Assembly (NCBI RefSeq): GCF_014596525.1
Contig: NZ_MSJP01000026.1
Location: 40,687 to 104,686 of the forward strand
Direction of reading: 5' to 3'
Source of the DNA: Streptomyces sp. CBMA291
GTDB lineage: Bacteria; Actinomycetota; Actinomycetes; Streptomycetales; Streptomycetaceae
Length of the DNA stretch: 64,000 nucleotides
How positions within the stretch are numbered: the stretch's first letter is position 1; each line of letters starts with the position of its first letter. The position numbers and the translations under genes were made by a program. Under the pieces are notes generated by a model, which saw only the letters and a list, made by a program, of their open reading frames with translations, had not been told where the DNA came from and did no database searches. Below are positions 39,506-48,043 of the stretch, one piece after another.

Positions 39506-42500
39506 TCAGCCTCGCACCGGGGGCGGTCCCTCGCCCGCCGGGTACGCCCGGCCGGTCGCCCGGGTGATCGCCGTCTCGACGTCCGTGATGCGGTCCGCGA
39601 GCAGGGCGAGGGCGGCGACCGCCCGGGTCAGCGGGTCGTCGGCGGAGCCGCCGAGCATCCGCTCCCGGGCGTGGGCGGCGACGATCTCCGTCCAGCGCGC
39701 GGCCCGCTCCCCGGTGAGGGTGCCGCGCAGCTGCGCGAGTTTGAGGAGGTTGGTCTCGGCCTCGGCGGTGAGGGTCTGGGCCTCGGCGGTGTAGTGGTCG
39801 TCGACGACGGCGGCCAGCTCGGCGGCGTTCATCGCGGGGGCGATGCGGGCCGCGATCTTGTTCATGTTCCGGTACGAGCCCTGGAGCCGGAACGGCGGCT
39901 CGGTGCGGGTCGCGTCGGTCCGGGCGGCCGAGGCGATGTAGGCGGTGTTGACGGCGAGGACGGTCTCGCGGGCGGTCAGCAGATGGCGCAGGACGGCGAG
40001 CACCGGATCGAGTTCGGCCGGGGCGTAGGGGTGGACGAGCCGGTCGGGCCGCGCGGTCGGGTCGTCGGCCGCGAGGCGGGTGAGCAGTTCCAGGTCGGCG
40101 CGGTCGCGGCCGGCCAGCGGGGCGAGCACCGGGTGGGAGGTGAGGGCGTTCTCGACGAAGCTGAGGGCGAAGGCCTCCTCCTTTCCGGTGAGGACGTCGC
40201 CGAGGTTCCAGACGTCGGCGCGGTTGGCGAGCATGTCGGGGACCTGGAAGCGCTGTCCGGACTCGGTGTAGGGGTTGCCCGCCATGCAGAGCGCGAAGCG
40301 CTTGCCGCGCAGGTCGTGCCCGTCGAGGGTGCGGGTGGCGTCGCAGAGCGGGATGAACTTCTGGAGCAGCTCGGCGGAGCAGTGCTGGATGTCGTCGAGG
40401 TAGAGCAGGACGTTGTTGGCGGCGGCCAGGGCGAAGGCGATCTTCTCCAGCTCCCGGCGGGCCGCCGCGTCGGGTGCCTCGGCCGGGTCGAGGGAGGTGG
40501 TGGTCCGGCCGAGGGCCGGTCCGTCGATCTTGACGAGGAGGAGGCCGAGCCGGTCGGCGACGTACTCGATCAGGGTGGTCTTGCCGTAGCCGGGCGGGGA
40601 GAGGAGCAGGAGCAGGCCGTGGGAGTCGGTGCGCTTGGCGTCTCCGGCGGCGCCGAGCTGCTTGGCGAGGTTGTCGCCGATCAGGGGGAGGTAGACCTCG
40701 TCGACGAGCCGGTTGCGGACGAAGGAGGACATCACGCGGGGCCGGTACTCGTCGAGGCGCAGCCGGGTGCGCTCGGCGGTGACGAGGGCGGTGCGGTCGC
40801 GCTGGTAGGCGCGGAAGGCGGGCGCGTCCTCGGCGGCGAACCGCGCGGTCCTGCCGAGGAATTCGTCGAGGCGCAGGTCGAGGCTGCCGCCCCGGGTCCT
40901 GGGGTGGCTGCCGAGGAGTCCGGTGACGGTGGTGGCGGTGGGGGCGTCGATCTCGTAGCGGAGGAGGCCGGGGGCGAGTTCGAGGGCGGTGGCCTCGGCG
41001 AGGACGCCGTCGTCCGGCCTCTCCTCGCGGGTGTGGGCGTAGGCGCCGAGCCAGCTTTCGACGAGCTGGCGCCGGGTGGCCGGATCGGTGAGCGCGGCGA
41101 GGTCGTCCTCGTACGGGGAGTCTCCGGCGGCCTTGCGGAAGTCGTCCAGGAAGGCGCGGGCTCCGGCGGAGACGGCGAATCCGGCCGGTTCGGCGGCGAG
41201 TTCCTCGACGAGGTACGCGGCGGCGGCCGGGTCGCCGGTGGCCTCGGTCAGTTCGGCGCGGAGTCCGTCGAGCCCTGCGGGGGCGCCGAAGAGGTCGCGG
41301 GCGCGGGTGAGGGAGACGGCCCTGCGGGTCCACTGTTCGCGGGCGCCGGGGGCGGTGGTGGTCCAGAAGAGCTGGGCGGCGGCGCGGGCCGGGGCGGGGT
41401 GGGCGAGCGGTCCCGCGTGGGCCCGCAGCCGGAGGGCGGCTTCGAGGAGGAGGGTGGCGTCGTGGTCGTGGACTCCGCGCTCGTATCCCTCGTCGTAGGC
41501 CCCGGCGGCTGCTTCGCGTACGAGTGCGGCGAGGTCGGGGCCGGTGGGGGCCTCGGGGCCGAGGGTGGCGAGGAGGCGGGCGGCGAGGTGTTCGGAGCGG
41601 TAGACCTCGGGTGATTCGGAGGGCAGGGTGCGGGTCCAGCAGGACCGGGTGGCGGCGAACGCGGGGGCGTCGACGGGGTTGCGGTAGTCGGTGCCGGTGA
41701 CCGCGAAGGCGAGGGTGTCGCCGTGCGGGACGAGGGTGAGTTCGGTGCTCTGCTTGTTGACGGCGAAGCGGTGGCGGCCGAGGCGGACGGTGTCGCCGCC
41801 GTCGGAGAACAGGTCGGTGCGGTCGCGCAGGGCGCGTCCGGCCTCCTGGCGGGCGGCGGCGAGTCTGCCCTCCAGTTCCTCGGCCCTGACCTGGTCGTCG
41901 AGTGCGCGCAGTTCGGTGGCGGTGCGGCGGACTCTGGCGACCATGGGGTCGGAGGCGAAGTAGGTGTGCACCTCGTCGAGGTCGGCGAGGGTGGCGGCGC
42001 GTCGTGTGACGGCTTCCAGGACGCGGACGGCCGAGTCGGCGAGGCGTTCGGCGCGGCGGGCGCGGGCGTCCTGGAGGGCTTGGCGGCGGGCGGCGAAGGC
42101 CTCGTGGACCTCGGTGCGCCGGGCGTCGATGCCGGCGAGGTGTCCGTCGTGTTCGGCGAAGCGGGATTCGAGGTTCTCCAGTTGGAGCAGCAGCCGGGCG
42201 AGGTGTTCGTCGCAGTGTTCGGGGGTGTCGGCGGCGGCGAGGGCGCCGGTGACGGCCTGGGCGAACAGGGCGGTCTCGGCGGCGAATTCGGCGCGGCCCT
42301 CGCCGTCGAGGAGTTCGGCGCGGCGGGCGGTGAGGACGGCTCGGGCGCGGTTGACGGCGCCGAGGACCGCGGCGATCCGTTCCAGGATGGAGGTGCGGAC
42401 GGTGGCGTCGCCGATGTCGAGGCCGGTCACGACCTCGCTGAGGGTGCGCAGTCCGGTGGCGTGGTCGTCGAGCCGTTCGCGCAGGGGGCCGGTCTCGGCG

Positions 42501-44341
42501 ACGGTGGTGAGGGCGGCGGCTTCGGCCTCGGCGCGGGCGGCCTCGGCGTGGTGGGCGGTGAAGGCGTCGTCGCCGCGGAGGAAGGCGACGGCCCGTCGGC
42601 CGGCCGCCGCGATGTCGTCCTCGACCTCGTGGGCGAGGGTGTCGATGCGCTCGGTGTCCGCGTAGCGCATCTCCTTGAGGGTGATCAGCCGGCCCTGGGC
42701 GCGGCGGAGTTCGGTGAGGCGGCCGATCCAGTCGGCGGCGGTGGCGGGGGCTTCGCTGCGGACGAGCCGGACGAGCCGGGTGATGTCCTGTGCCGCTTCC
42801 TCGGTGGCGTCGGCCGCCTGCCGGGTGAGGACCCGTACGGTCTCGAACTCGCGCAGGACCTGCTGGGCGGTGGCGCGGACCTCGTCGAGGGCGGTGCGGA
42901 GGTCTCCGGTCTCGGGGTCGCCGAGCCAGTGGTGGGTGTCGCCCGCGCGGACGCAGTCGGCGACGAGCGCTTCGTACGCCTCGCCGGTCGGTTCGGGGCC
43001 GGTGGTTCCCCGGGCGATGGCCAGGCAGTCGGAGATGCCCCGGACGAGGTCGGGGTTGCCGATGCGGGTGAGCGGGCCTTCGGCGGTGGCGGTGGGGTGG
43101 GTGTCGGCGCAGTAGGGGGTGTGCCAGCGCTGTACGGGGTGGACGCGGCCGGGTTCTCCGGTGTGGGCCCGCAGGACGAGGAGGGTGCCGTCGTCGAAGA
43201 GGGCGTGTCCGGCGCCGGTGAGGGGGGCGGCGACTTCCTTGCGGATGAGGTTGTACGGCAGGAGGTGGCTGCGGTGTTCGTGCCGGTCGTGGAAGACGTA
43301 GAGGAGGTCTTCGCCGTTGGGTGCGCGGACGACCCGTTCGAAGTCGGGGCCTTCCGGGCCTTCGGAGCCCTCGTGCGGGGTGGTGGTGCCGAAGGTCTTC
43401 ACGGTGCCGGAGCCGAGGGCGTAGCCGCCGGGGAAGACGATTCCCTCGTCGCCCGGCAGGCGCAGGCAGGCCTGGCCGATGCCGTCGAGCCGGGCGACCG
43501 TGCCGGTCAGGGTGTGCAGGACGAGGTGGCGGTGGGTGCGCTCCTTGTAGGGGCGGACGCGAATGAGCAGGAGGTGGCCGACGACGGCGTGGGCGATGTC
43601 GGCGTCGGCGAGGGACTGAAGGGGTTCGTCGACGGGTTCGGAGTGGACGCCTTCGCCGGTGGTGGTGTCGTCGGCGGTCTTGACGGTCAGCGTCCCGCCC
43701 ATGGTGGAGACGTAGGCGTGGCCGCCGAGGGAGACGTGCGGGTGGCGGCCCGGCACGTGGTCGTCCCGGGTGGCCGGGATCCAGGCGACGTCGTGCGAGG
43801 GGGGCAGGACGTGGTCGCGTTCGCCTCGGGCGTCGAGGAAGGCGGTCTCGCCCGCCGGGCCGAGGGACCAGCGCAGGACGCGCAGGTCGTCGGCCTTCTC
43901 GCCGGTCCTGAAGACGGCGAGGAGGCGTCCTTCGACCCGGCGGAGCCGTTCGAGGCGGGCGCCTCGGAAGTAGCGGTGCAGGGCGGTGAACTCGCGGACG
44001 AAGGCGGGGTCGTCGAGCAGTCCGGGCCGGGCGTCGTGGGGCAGCGGGTTCAGGTCGCGGTCGTAGAGGGTGAAGACGTCGGCGACGTCCCGTTCGGCGT
44101 CCGACGCGGCGGTGTGGGCGCCGAGGAGCAGCAGTCCGTCGCCGACGGCGACGATGTCCCGGGCGAGGGTGCCGCGTTCGGTGTGCAGTCGGCCGGTGCC
44201 CGCGAGGTCGAGTTCGCCGGAGCCGAAGGCGGCGGTGCGTGCTCGGTTGAGTTCTCCGGCGCGCCGGGCGAGTTCGGTGCCCTGTGCGGCCAGCCGGTCC
44301 CGCAGCACGGTGTACGTGTCCCCGTCGATTCCGGCGTTCAT
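39506..44341 (-). CDS. Giant AAA+ ATPase ('DNA repair ATPase' family) paired with flotillin
   Basis: A 1611-residue soluble protein. The N-terminal 450 residues form a beta-rich region with repeated GxxL/VxR strands (DRDLNPLPHDARPGLLDDP, LLAVFRTGEKADDLRVLRWS), looking like a propeller. About 470-900 is helical and coiled-coil-rich (QDARARRAERLADSAVRVLE). An AAA+ module lies near 1200-1450, with Walker A LLSPPGYGKTTLIEY (about 1245-1259), Walker B NVLLYLDDIQ (about 1313-1322), sensor-1-like CMAGNPYTESG and an arginine-rich C-terminal lid. It matches proteins annotated as 'DNA repair ATPase' (I believe DUF3686), a name not supported by experiment that I know of. ATG at 44341 has GGGGAGC upstream. 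The gene follows the SPFH gene after 92 bases containing a strong hairpin. Confidence 0.85.
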   Translation of the reverse strand: MNAGIDGDTYTVLRDRLAAQGTELARRAGELNRARTAAFGSGELDLAGTGRLHTERGTLARDIVAVGDGLLLLGAHTAASDAERDVADVFTLYDRDLNPLPHDARPGLLDDPAFVREFTALHRYFRGARLERLRRVEGRLLAVFRTGEKADDLRVLRWSLGPAGETAFLDARGERDHVLPPSHDVAWIPATRDDHVPGRHPHVSLGGHAYVSTMGGTLTVKTADDTTTGEGVHSEPVDEPLQSLADADIAHAVVGHLLLIRVRPYKERTHRHLVLHTLTGTVARLDGIGQACLRLPGDEGIVFPGGYALGSGTVKTFGTTTPHEGSEGPEGPDFERVVRAPNGEDLLYVFHDRHEHRSHLLPYNLIRKEVAAPLTGAGHALFDDGTLLVLRAHTGEPGRVHPVQRWHTPYCADTHPTATAEGPLTRIGNPDLVRGISDCLAIARGTTGPEPTGEAYEALVADCVRAGDTHHWLGDPETGDLRTALDEVRATAQQVLREFETVRVLTRQAADATEEAAQDITRLVRLVRSEAPATAADWIGRLTELRRAQGRLITLKEMRYADTERIDTLAHEVEDDIAAAGRRAVAFLRGDDAFTAHHAEAARAEAEAAALTTVAETGPLRERLDDHATGLRTLSEVVTGLDIGDATVRTSILERIAAVLGAVNRARAVLTARRAELLDGEGRAEFAAETALFAQAVTGALAAADTPEHCDEHLARLLLQLENLESRFAEHDGHLAGIDARRTEVHEAFAARRQALQDARARRAERLADSAVRVLEAVTRRAATLADLDEVHTYFASDPMVARVRRTATELRALDDQVRAEELEGRLAAARQEAGRALRDRTDLFSDGGDTVRLGRHRFAVNKQSTELTLVPHGDTLAFAVTGTDYRNPVDAPAFAATRSCWTRTLPSESPEVYRSEHLAARLLATLGPEAPTGPDLAALVREAAAGAYDEGYERGVHDHDATLLLEAALRLRAHAGPLAHPAPARAAAQLFWTTTAPGAREQWTRRAVSLTRARDLFGAPAGLDGLRAELTEATGDPAAAAYLVEELAAEPAGFAVSAGARAFLDDFRKAAGDSPYEDDLAALTDPATRRQLVESWLGAYAHTREERPDDGVLAEATALELAPGLLRYEIDAPTATTVTGLLGSHPRTRGGSLDLRLDEFLGRTARFAAEDAPAFRAYQRDRTALVTAERTRLRLDEYRPRVMSSFVRNRLVDEVYLPLIGDNLAKQLGAAGDAKRTDSHGLLLLLSPPGYGKTTLIEYVADRLGLLLVKIDGPALGRTTTSLDPAEAPDAAARRELEKIAFALAAANNVLLYLDDIQHCSAELLQKFIPLCDATRTLDGHDLRGKRFALCMAGNPYTESGQRFQVPDMLANRADVWNLGDVLTGKEEAFALSFVENALTSHPVLAPLAGRDRADLELLTRLAADDPTARPDRLVHPYAPAELDPVLAVLRHLLTARETVLAVNTAYIASAARTDATRTEPPFRLQGSYRNMNKIAARIAPAMNAAELAAVVDDHYTAEAQTLTAEAETNLLKLAQLRGTLTGERAARWTEIVAAHARERMLGGSADDPLTRAVAALALLADRITDVETAITRATGRAYPAGEGPPPVRG

Positions 44342-44373
44342 GTCCGTTCCGCTCCCCTGTGATGTGGTGATGT

Positions 44374-44408
44374 GGCCCGGTGCCGTGCTCGTGGCACGGC
44401 ACCGGGCC
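44374..44408 (-). terminator. Hairpin between the SPFH gene and the giant ATPase gene
   Basis: GGCCCGGTGCCGTG (44374-44387) and CACGGCACCGGGCC (44395-44408) give a perfect 14-bp stem with a 7-base loop. It lies inside the 92-base gap between two same-strand genes and has no U-tract. It could attenuate transcription into the ATPase gene or protect the upstream message. Confidence 0.65.
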
Positions 44409-44433
44409 CGTGGTGGCCGCTCCCCCGCGGCGG

Positions 44434-46515
44434 TCAGTTCCCGGTGGCGCCGTGCGGTGCGGTGCCGTTGGGCGTGGCGCCGGTGGCCGCGACGGCCTTC
44501 GGTCCGGTGGCCTGGGGTCCGGCCGCCGCGCCGAGGGCGGCGACGAGGGCCGGGTCCGCGCCGTCGAGGGCGCCGGACTTCACGAGCTTGGCGAGGAACG
44601 CGGAGACGCTGAGGTTCTGTATGTCGCCGCTGCCCAGGGAGCCCAGGATCCTGGTGAGGTCCTCGGTGAAGGAGCCCTCTCCGTTCAGCCAGGGACCGGC
44701 GAGGGCCTGCGCGGTCCGCGAGTGGTCCACGAAGCCGTCGAAGGACTTGCCGAGGGAGACCGACTGGACGAGGCGGTCGAGGAAGACGGACTCGCCGCCG
44801 ACGATGTTGATGTCGGCCTGTTCGAGGCCGGTGGCCAGGATGGTGGCCTGTGCCTCGGCGACCTGCCGCTGCACGTCGAGCCCCGCGAGCCGGATGTCCT
44901 TCTCGGCTTCCAGGCGCAGTCGGTACTCCTCGTGGGCCCGGGAGGCGTCGTCGAGCGCGGCCATGGCGGCGGCCTTCTCGGTCAGGCCCGCGGCCTCGGC
45001 CTTCAGCTTCTCGCCGATCGCGGCGGCCTCGGCGAGCGCCTTGGCCCGCAGGCCCTCGGCCTCCGCGCGCAGCTTGGCCTCGGCTGCCTCGGCCTCGGCG
45101 CGGCCCGCCTTGCCGATGACGTCGGCCTCCCTGTCCCGTACCTCCACGGCGGCCAGGCCCTCGGCGGCGGCCTGTGCCTTGATGCCCTCGGCGAGGCGGA
45201 TCTTGGAGCGGGCCTCCATGTCGGCGGCCTTGCTGCGGGCTTCGGCGAGGGTGAGTTCCTCGGCCGCCCTGTGCACGGCGGCCTGCTCGGCGGCCTCCGC
45301 CGCCTTGATGTCCTTGACGAGCCGCTCCTGCGCCTCGGCCTCGGCGGCGATGACGAGGGCCTGCCGGTCGCGCTCGGCCTCCTCGACGGTACGCAGCCGC
45401 TTGATGGACTCCTCCTGCTCGGCGACCGTGCGGTCCACCGCGATCCGCTCGCGGATGACCTCGGCGATGTCCCGGCGCTCCGACTCCACTTCCTTCTCTG
45501 CCGCGATCCGGGTGAGCTGGGTCTCCCGGTCGCGGGCGATGACCTCAAGGAGGCGGTCCTTCTCGATGCGCTCGTTCTCGACGGCGATGACGCGCTCGCG
45601 GTTCTTCTGGGCGACGGCGACCTCGCGGGCCTGGTTCTCCCGCTGGACGCCGAGCTGTTCCTCGGTCCTGAGGAAGGCGCTCTGCGACCGCAGCCGCTCC
45701 TCCTCGACCACCCGGGCGGTCTCCGCCTCCTCGCGGGCCCGTACGGTGTCGATCTCCCGCTTCTGCTTGATCTCGGCGTCGGCCTGACGGCGCTCCAGTT
45801 CGAGGATGGCCTCGCGGGCGTCGACGTTCTGCCGGGTGATCTCCTTCTGCTCGTTCTGCCGGTACTCGTTGGTGCGGACGTTCTCGACGGCGGTCAGCTC
45901 GGTGATCTTGCGGATGCCCTGGGCGTCGAGGATGTTGCCGGGGTCGAGCTGGCTGAGCGGGGTCTGCTCCAGGTAGTCGATCGCCGCGTCCTCCAGGCTG
46001 TAGCCGTTGAGGTCGATGCCGATGATCTCGATGATCCGGAAGCGGAGTTCCTCGCGCTTGGTGTAGAGGTCGGTGAAGTCCAGCTGCTTGCCGACGGTCT
46101 TCAGCGCCTCGGAGAACTTGGCGTTGAAGAGTTCCTGGAGGGTGGCCTTGTCGCTGGCCCGTTCGGTGCCGATGGCCTGGGCGACCTTGATGACGTCCTC
46201 GACGGTCTTGTTGACCCGTACGAAGAACGAGATCCGGATGTCGGCACGGATGTTGTCACGGCAGATCAGACCGTCCCGGCCGGTGCGGGAGATCTCGATG
46301 GTCTTCACCGAGATGTCCATCACCTCGGCCTTGTGCAGGACGGGCAGCACGATCTGTCCGGTGAAGGTCACGTCGACGGTGCGCGTCTTGGAGACGATCA
46401 GGGCCTTGCCCTGTTCGACCTTCCGGAAGAGCCGGCTCACCGCGAGGAGCAGTACGGCGACGACGAGCAGGACGACGGCGACGAGGACGCCGACACCCAC
46501 GGTCAGGAAATCCAT
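44434..46515 (-). CDS. Flotillin-like SPFH membrane scaffold protein
   Basis: A 693-residue protein. One N-terminal membrane helix (VGVGVLVAVVLLVVAVLLLAV, about residues 7-27) leads to an SPFH/band-7 domain (about 30-220; IVSKTRTVDVTFTGQIVLPV, RDNIRADIRISFFVRVN, FRIIEIIGIDLNGYSLEDAAIDYLEQTPL). A very long charged coiled coil follows (about 225-600), rich in EAE/AEA and ERxR heptads. The C-terminal tail is Ala/Gly/Thr-rich. This is the YqiK/FloT class, which oligomerises under the membrane and organises microdomains. ATG at 46515 fits the helix position. It heads the leftward operon with the giant ATPase and VOC genes, so the ATPase probably works at a flotillin-like scaffold; that link is inference. 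Confidence 0.92.
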   Translation of the reverse strand: MDFLTVGVGVLVAVVLLVVAVLLLAVSRLFRKVEQGKALIVSKTRTVDVTFTGQIVLPVLHKAEVMDISVKTIEISRTGRDGLICRDNIRADIRISFFVRVNKTVEDVIKVAQAIGTERASDKATLQELFNAKFSEALKTVGKQLDFTDLYTKREELRFRIIEIIGIDLNGYSLEDAAIDYLEQTPLSQLDPGNILDAQGIRKITELTAVENVRTNEYRQNEQKEITRQNVDAREAILELERRQADAEIKQKREIDTVRAREEAETARVVEEERLRSQSAFLRTEEQLGVQRENQAREVAVAQKNRERVIAVENERIEKDRLLEVIARDRETQLTRIAAEKEVESERRDIAEVIRERIAVDRTVAEQEESIKRLRTVEEAERDRQALVIAAEAEAQERLVKDIKAAEAAEQAAVHRAAEELTLAEARSKAADMEARSKIRLAEGIKAQAAAEGLAAVEVRDREADVIGKAGRAEAEAAEAKLRAEAEGLRAKALAEAAAIGEKLKAEAAGLTEKAAAMAALDDASRAHEEYRLRLEAEKDIRLAGLDVQRQVAEAQATILATGLEQADINIVGGESVFLDRLVQSVSLGKSFDGFVDHSRTAQALAGPWLNGEGSFTEDLTRILGSLGSGDIQNLSVSAFLAKLVKSGALDGADPALVAALGAAAGPQATGPKAVAATGATPNGTAPHGATGN

Positions 46516-46814
46516 GGAGAACCCCGTTATCGATCGAGGACGAGCACAGGCAGGAGAGAGGACGCGTGAGAGGGGCACGCGGTTCGGGCGGGGACGGACG
46601 GCGTGGCGGGCGGTCGCCGCCGTGGACACGGATCGCTCCGGAGAGCACCGGGGCCTTTTCCGTGTCCCGGCACCGGGGCTCGGCCCGCGTCCTGCCGCGA
46701 TGCCATTCTGTTCTCTCAGGCGCACTTGTTCACTGCCGGAATCCGGCAGTCTTCGGCACCTCTCCGATGCCGGTGGCAAGCACCCTGGAGCCGCATGGCA
46801 CGCTGGTGCCGGAC

Positions 46815-46847
46815 GTCAAGAGAACGTCAAGGGGAAGTCAAGAAAAA
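46815..46847 (+). promoter_or_regulatory. Three 11-bp-phased direct repeats
   Basis: GTCAAG occurs at 46815, 46826 and 46837, exactly one helical turn (11 bp) apart, inside GTCAAGAGAAC, GTCAAGGGGAA and GTCAAGAAAAA. Response regulators and SARPs in Streptomyces (PhoP, AfsR, ActII-ORF4 types) bind direct repeats with this phasing. The set lies 23 bases before the PucR-type gene in its 354-bp divergent gap with the SPFH gene; the rest of the gap shows no gene. Confidence 0.6.
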
Positions 46848-46869
46848 AGGCGGGAAGCGGGGAGGAACC

Positions 46870-47931
46870 GTGAAGGAGCAGGAGAGGGCGGCGGACCACC
46901 TGGAGGGGTACGCCGAGATCCTGGCGGGGATCTGCGCGACGGGCCGGGGGCTCACCCGCGAGGAGCGGGAGTCGTTGCGCTCACGCGGCGAGCGGGCGGC
47001 CGAGCGGGGTCTCGGGCTGCGCGCCCTCGTACGGGATCTGCTCTCCGCCGCGCAGGAGGTCCGGGCCGGTCTGCGGCGCACCGAGGCCGAACATCTCCTC
47101 GCCGCCGTCGAACAGGCCGTGGACGCCTTCGCCGAGGGCCATGAGCGCGCCCAGCGCCTCGCGGTGCGCCAGGAGGAGGCGGCGCGGCGCGAGTTCATCG
47201 ACGACCTGCTCCACGGCGGCAGCGGCCCGGGGCGGATAGCGGAGCGCGCCGAGCACTTCGGGCTGCTCCTCTCCCACGCGCACGCCGTGGCCGTCGCCCA
47301 GGGCGCGGAGCCGTACGGCGACGGCTACGAGGTGACCCGGCGGGTCGAGTCCTCCCTGCTCGCGCGGTTCGGCAACCGGCGCATCCTGCTCACCACCAAG
47401 GACGGGCGGCTGATCTGCGTGGCGCCCTCCGACGAGCCCGAGGTGCTCACGCACTTCGCGAAGCAGGCGTACGCGGCGACCGACGGCGGCCAGGTGGCGG
47501 TGGGCCGTCCGCACCCGGGTCCCGGCGGTGTCGTCCACTCGTACGAGGAGGCCCTGAACGCGCTCGATCTCGCCGCCCGCATGGAGTTGGACGCCCCCGT
47601 CCTGTACGCGGCCGACCTCCTCGTCTATCCGGTGCTGACCCGCGACCGGCAGGCCATGGCCGACCTCGTACGGACGGTGCTCGGCCCGCTCCAGGGGGCG
47701 CGCGGGGGCGCGCGGCCGCTTCTGGACACGCTGACGGCGTACTTCGACACGGGCTGCGTCAGCGCGCAGGCGGCGCGGCAACTCAGTCTGAGCGTCCGGG
47801 CCATGACGTACCGGCTCGACCGCATCTACCGTCTCACCGGCGCGGATCCGGCCGATCCGGTGCAGCGGTACACCCTTCAGACGGCCGTCATCGGCGCCCG
47901 GCTCCTGGACTGGCCCGACCAGCCGCTGTGA
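46870..47931 (+). CDS. PucR/CdaR-type helix-turn-helix transcriptional regulator
   Basis: A 353-residue regulator. The N-terminal half is a helical and GGDEF-like sensor region (REFIDDLLHGGSGPGRIAERAEHFGLLL, then a central GAF/GGDEF-like fold with VAVGRPHPGPGGVVHSYEEALNALDLA). The C-terminal PucR helix-turn-helix reads LLDTLTAYFDTGCVSAQAARQLSLSVRAMTYRLDRIYRLTG. GTG at 46870 has GGAGGAACC directly upstream. It is divergent from the SPFH/ATPase operon and is the nearest candidate to control it. The effector is unknown. Confidence 0.88.
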   Translation: MKEQERAADHLEGYAEILAGICATGRGLTREERESLRSRGERAAERGLGLRALVRDLLSAAQEVRAGLRRTEAEHLLAAVEQAVDAFAEGHERAQRLAVRQEEAARREFIDDLLHGGSGPGRIAERAEHFGLLLSHAHAVAVAQGAEPYGDGYEVTRRVESSLLARFGNRRILLTTKDGRLICVAPSDEPEVLTHFAKQAYAATDGGQVAVGRPHPGPGGVVHSYEEALNALDLAARMELDAPVLYAADLLVYPVLTRDRQAMADLVRTVLGPLQGARGGARPLLDTLTAYFDTGCVSAQAARQLSLSVRAMTYRLDRIYRLTGADPADPVQRYTLQTAVIGARLLDWPDQPL

Positions 47932-48043
47932 CCACGGGCCCCGGCCCCCCGGGTTGCGGAGGGGGAAAACGCTTGGACCGGGCGGGGGTCGTCGCGGGAG
48001 ACTCCGAGGATTCTCCGACCAGACCGACACCTCAGGGTTGGGT

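Noticed and set aside
41723..44362. 879-codon open frame opposite the giant ATPase gene
   Set aside because: Gly/Glu/Ala-rich antisense frame without motifs; the ATPase on the other strand has Walker A/B and coiled-coil structure.
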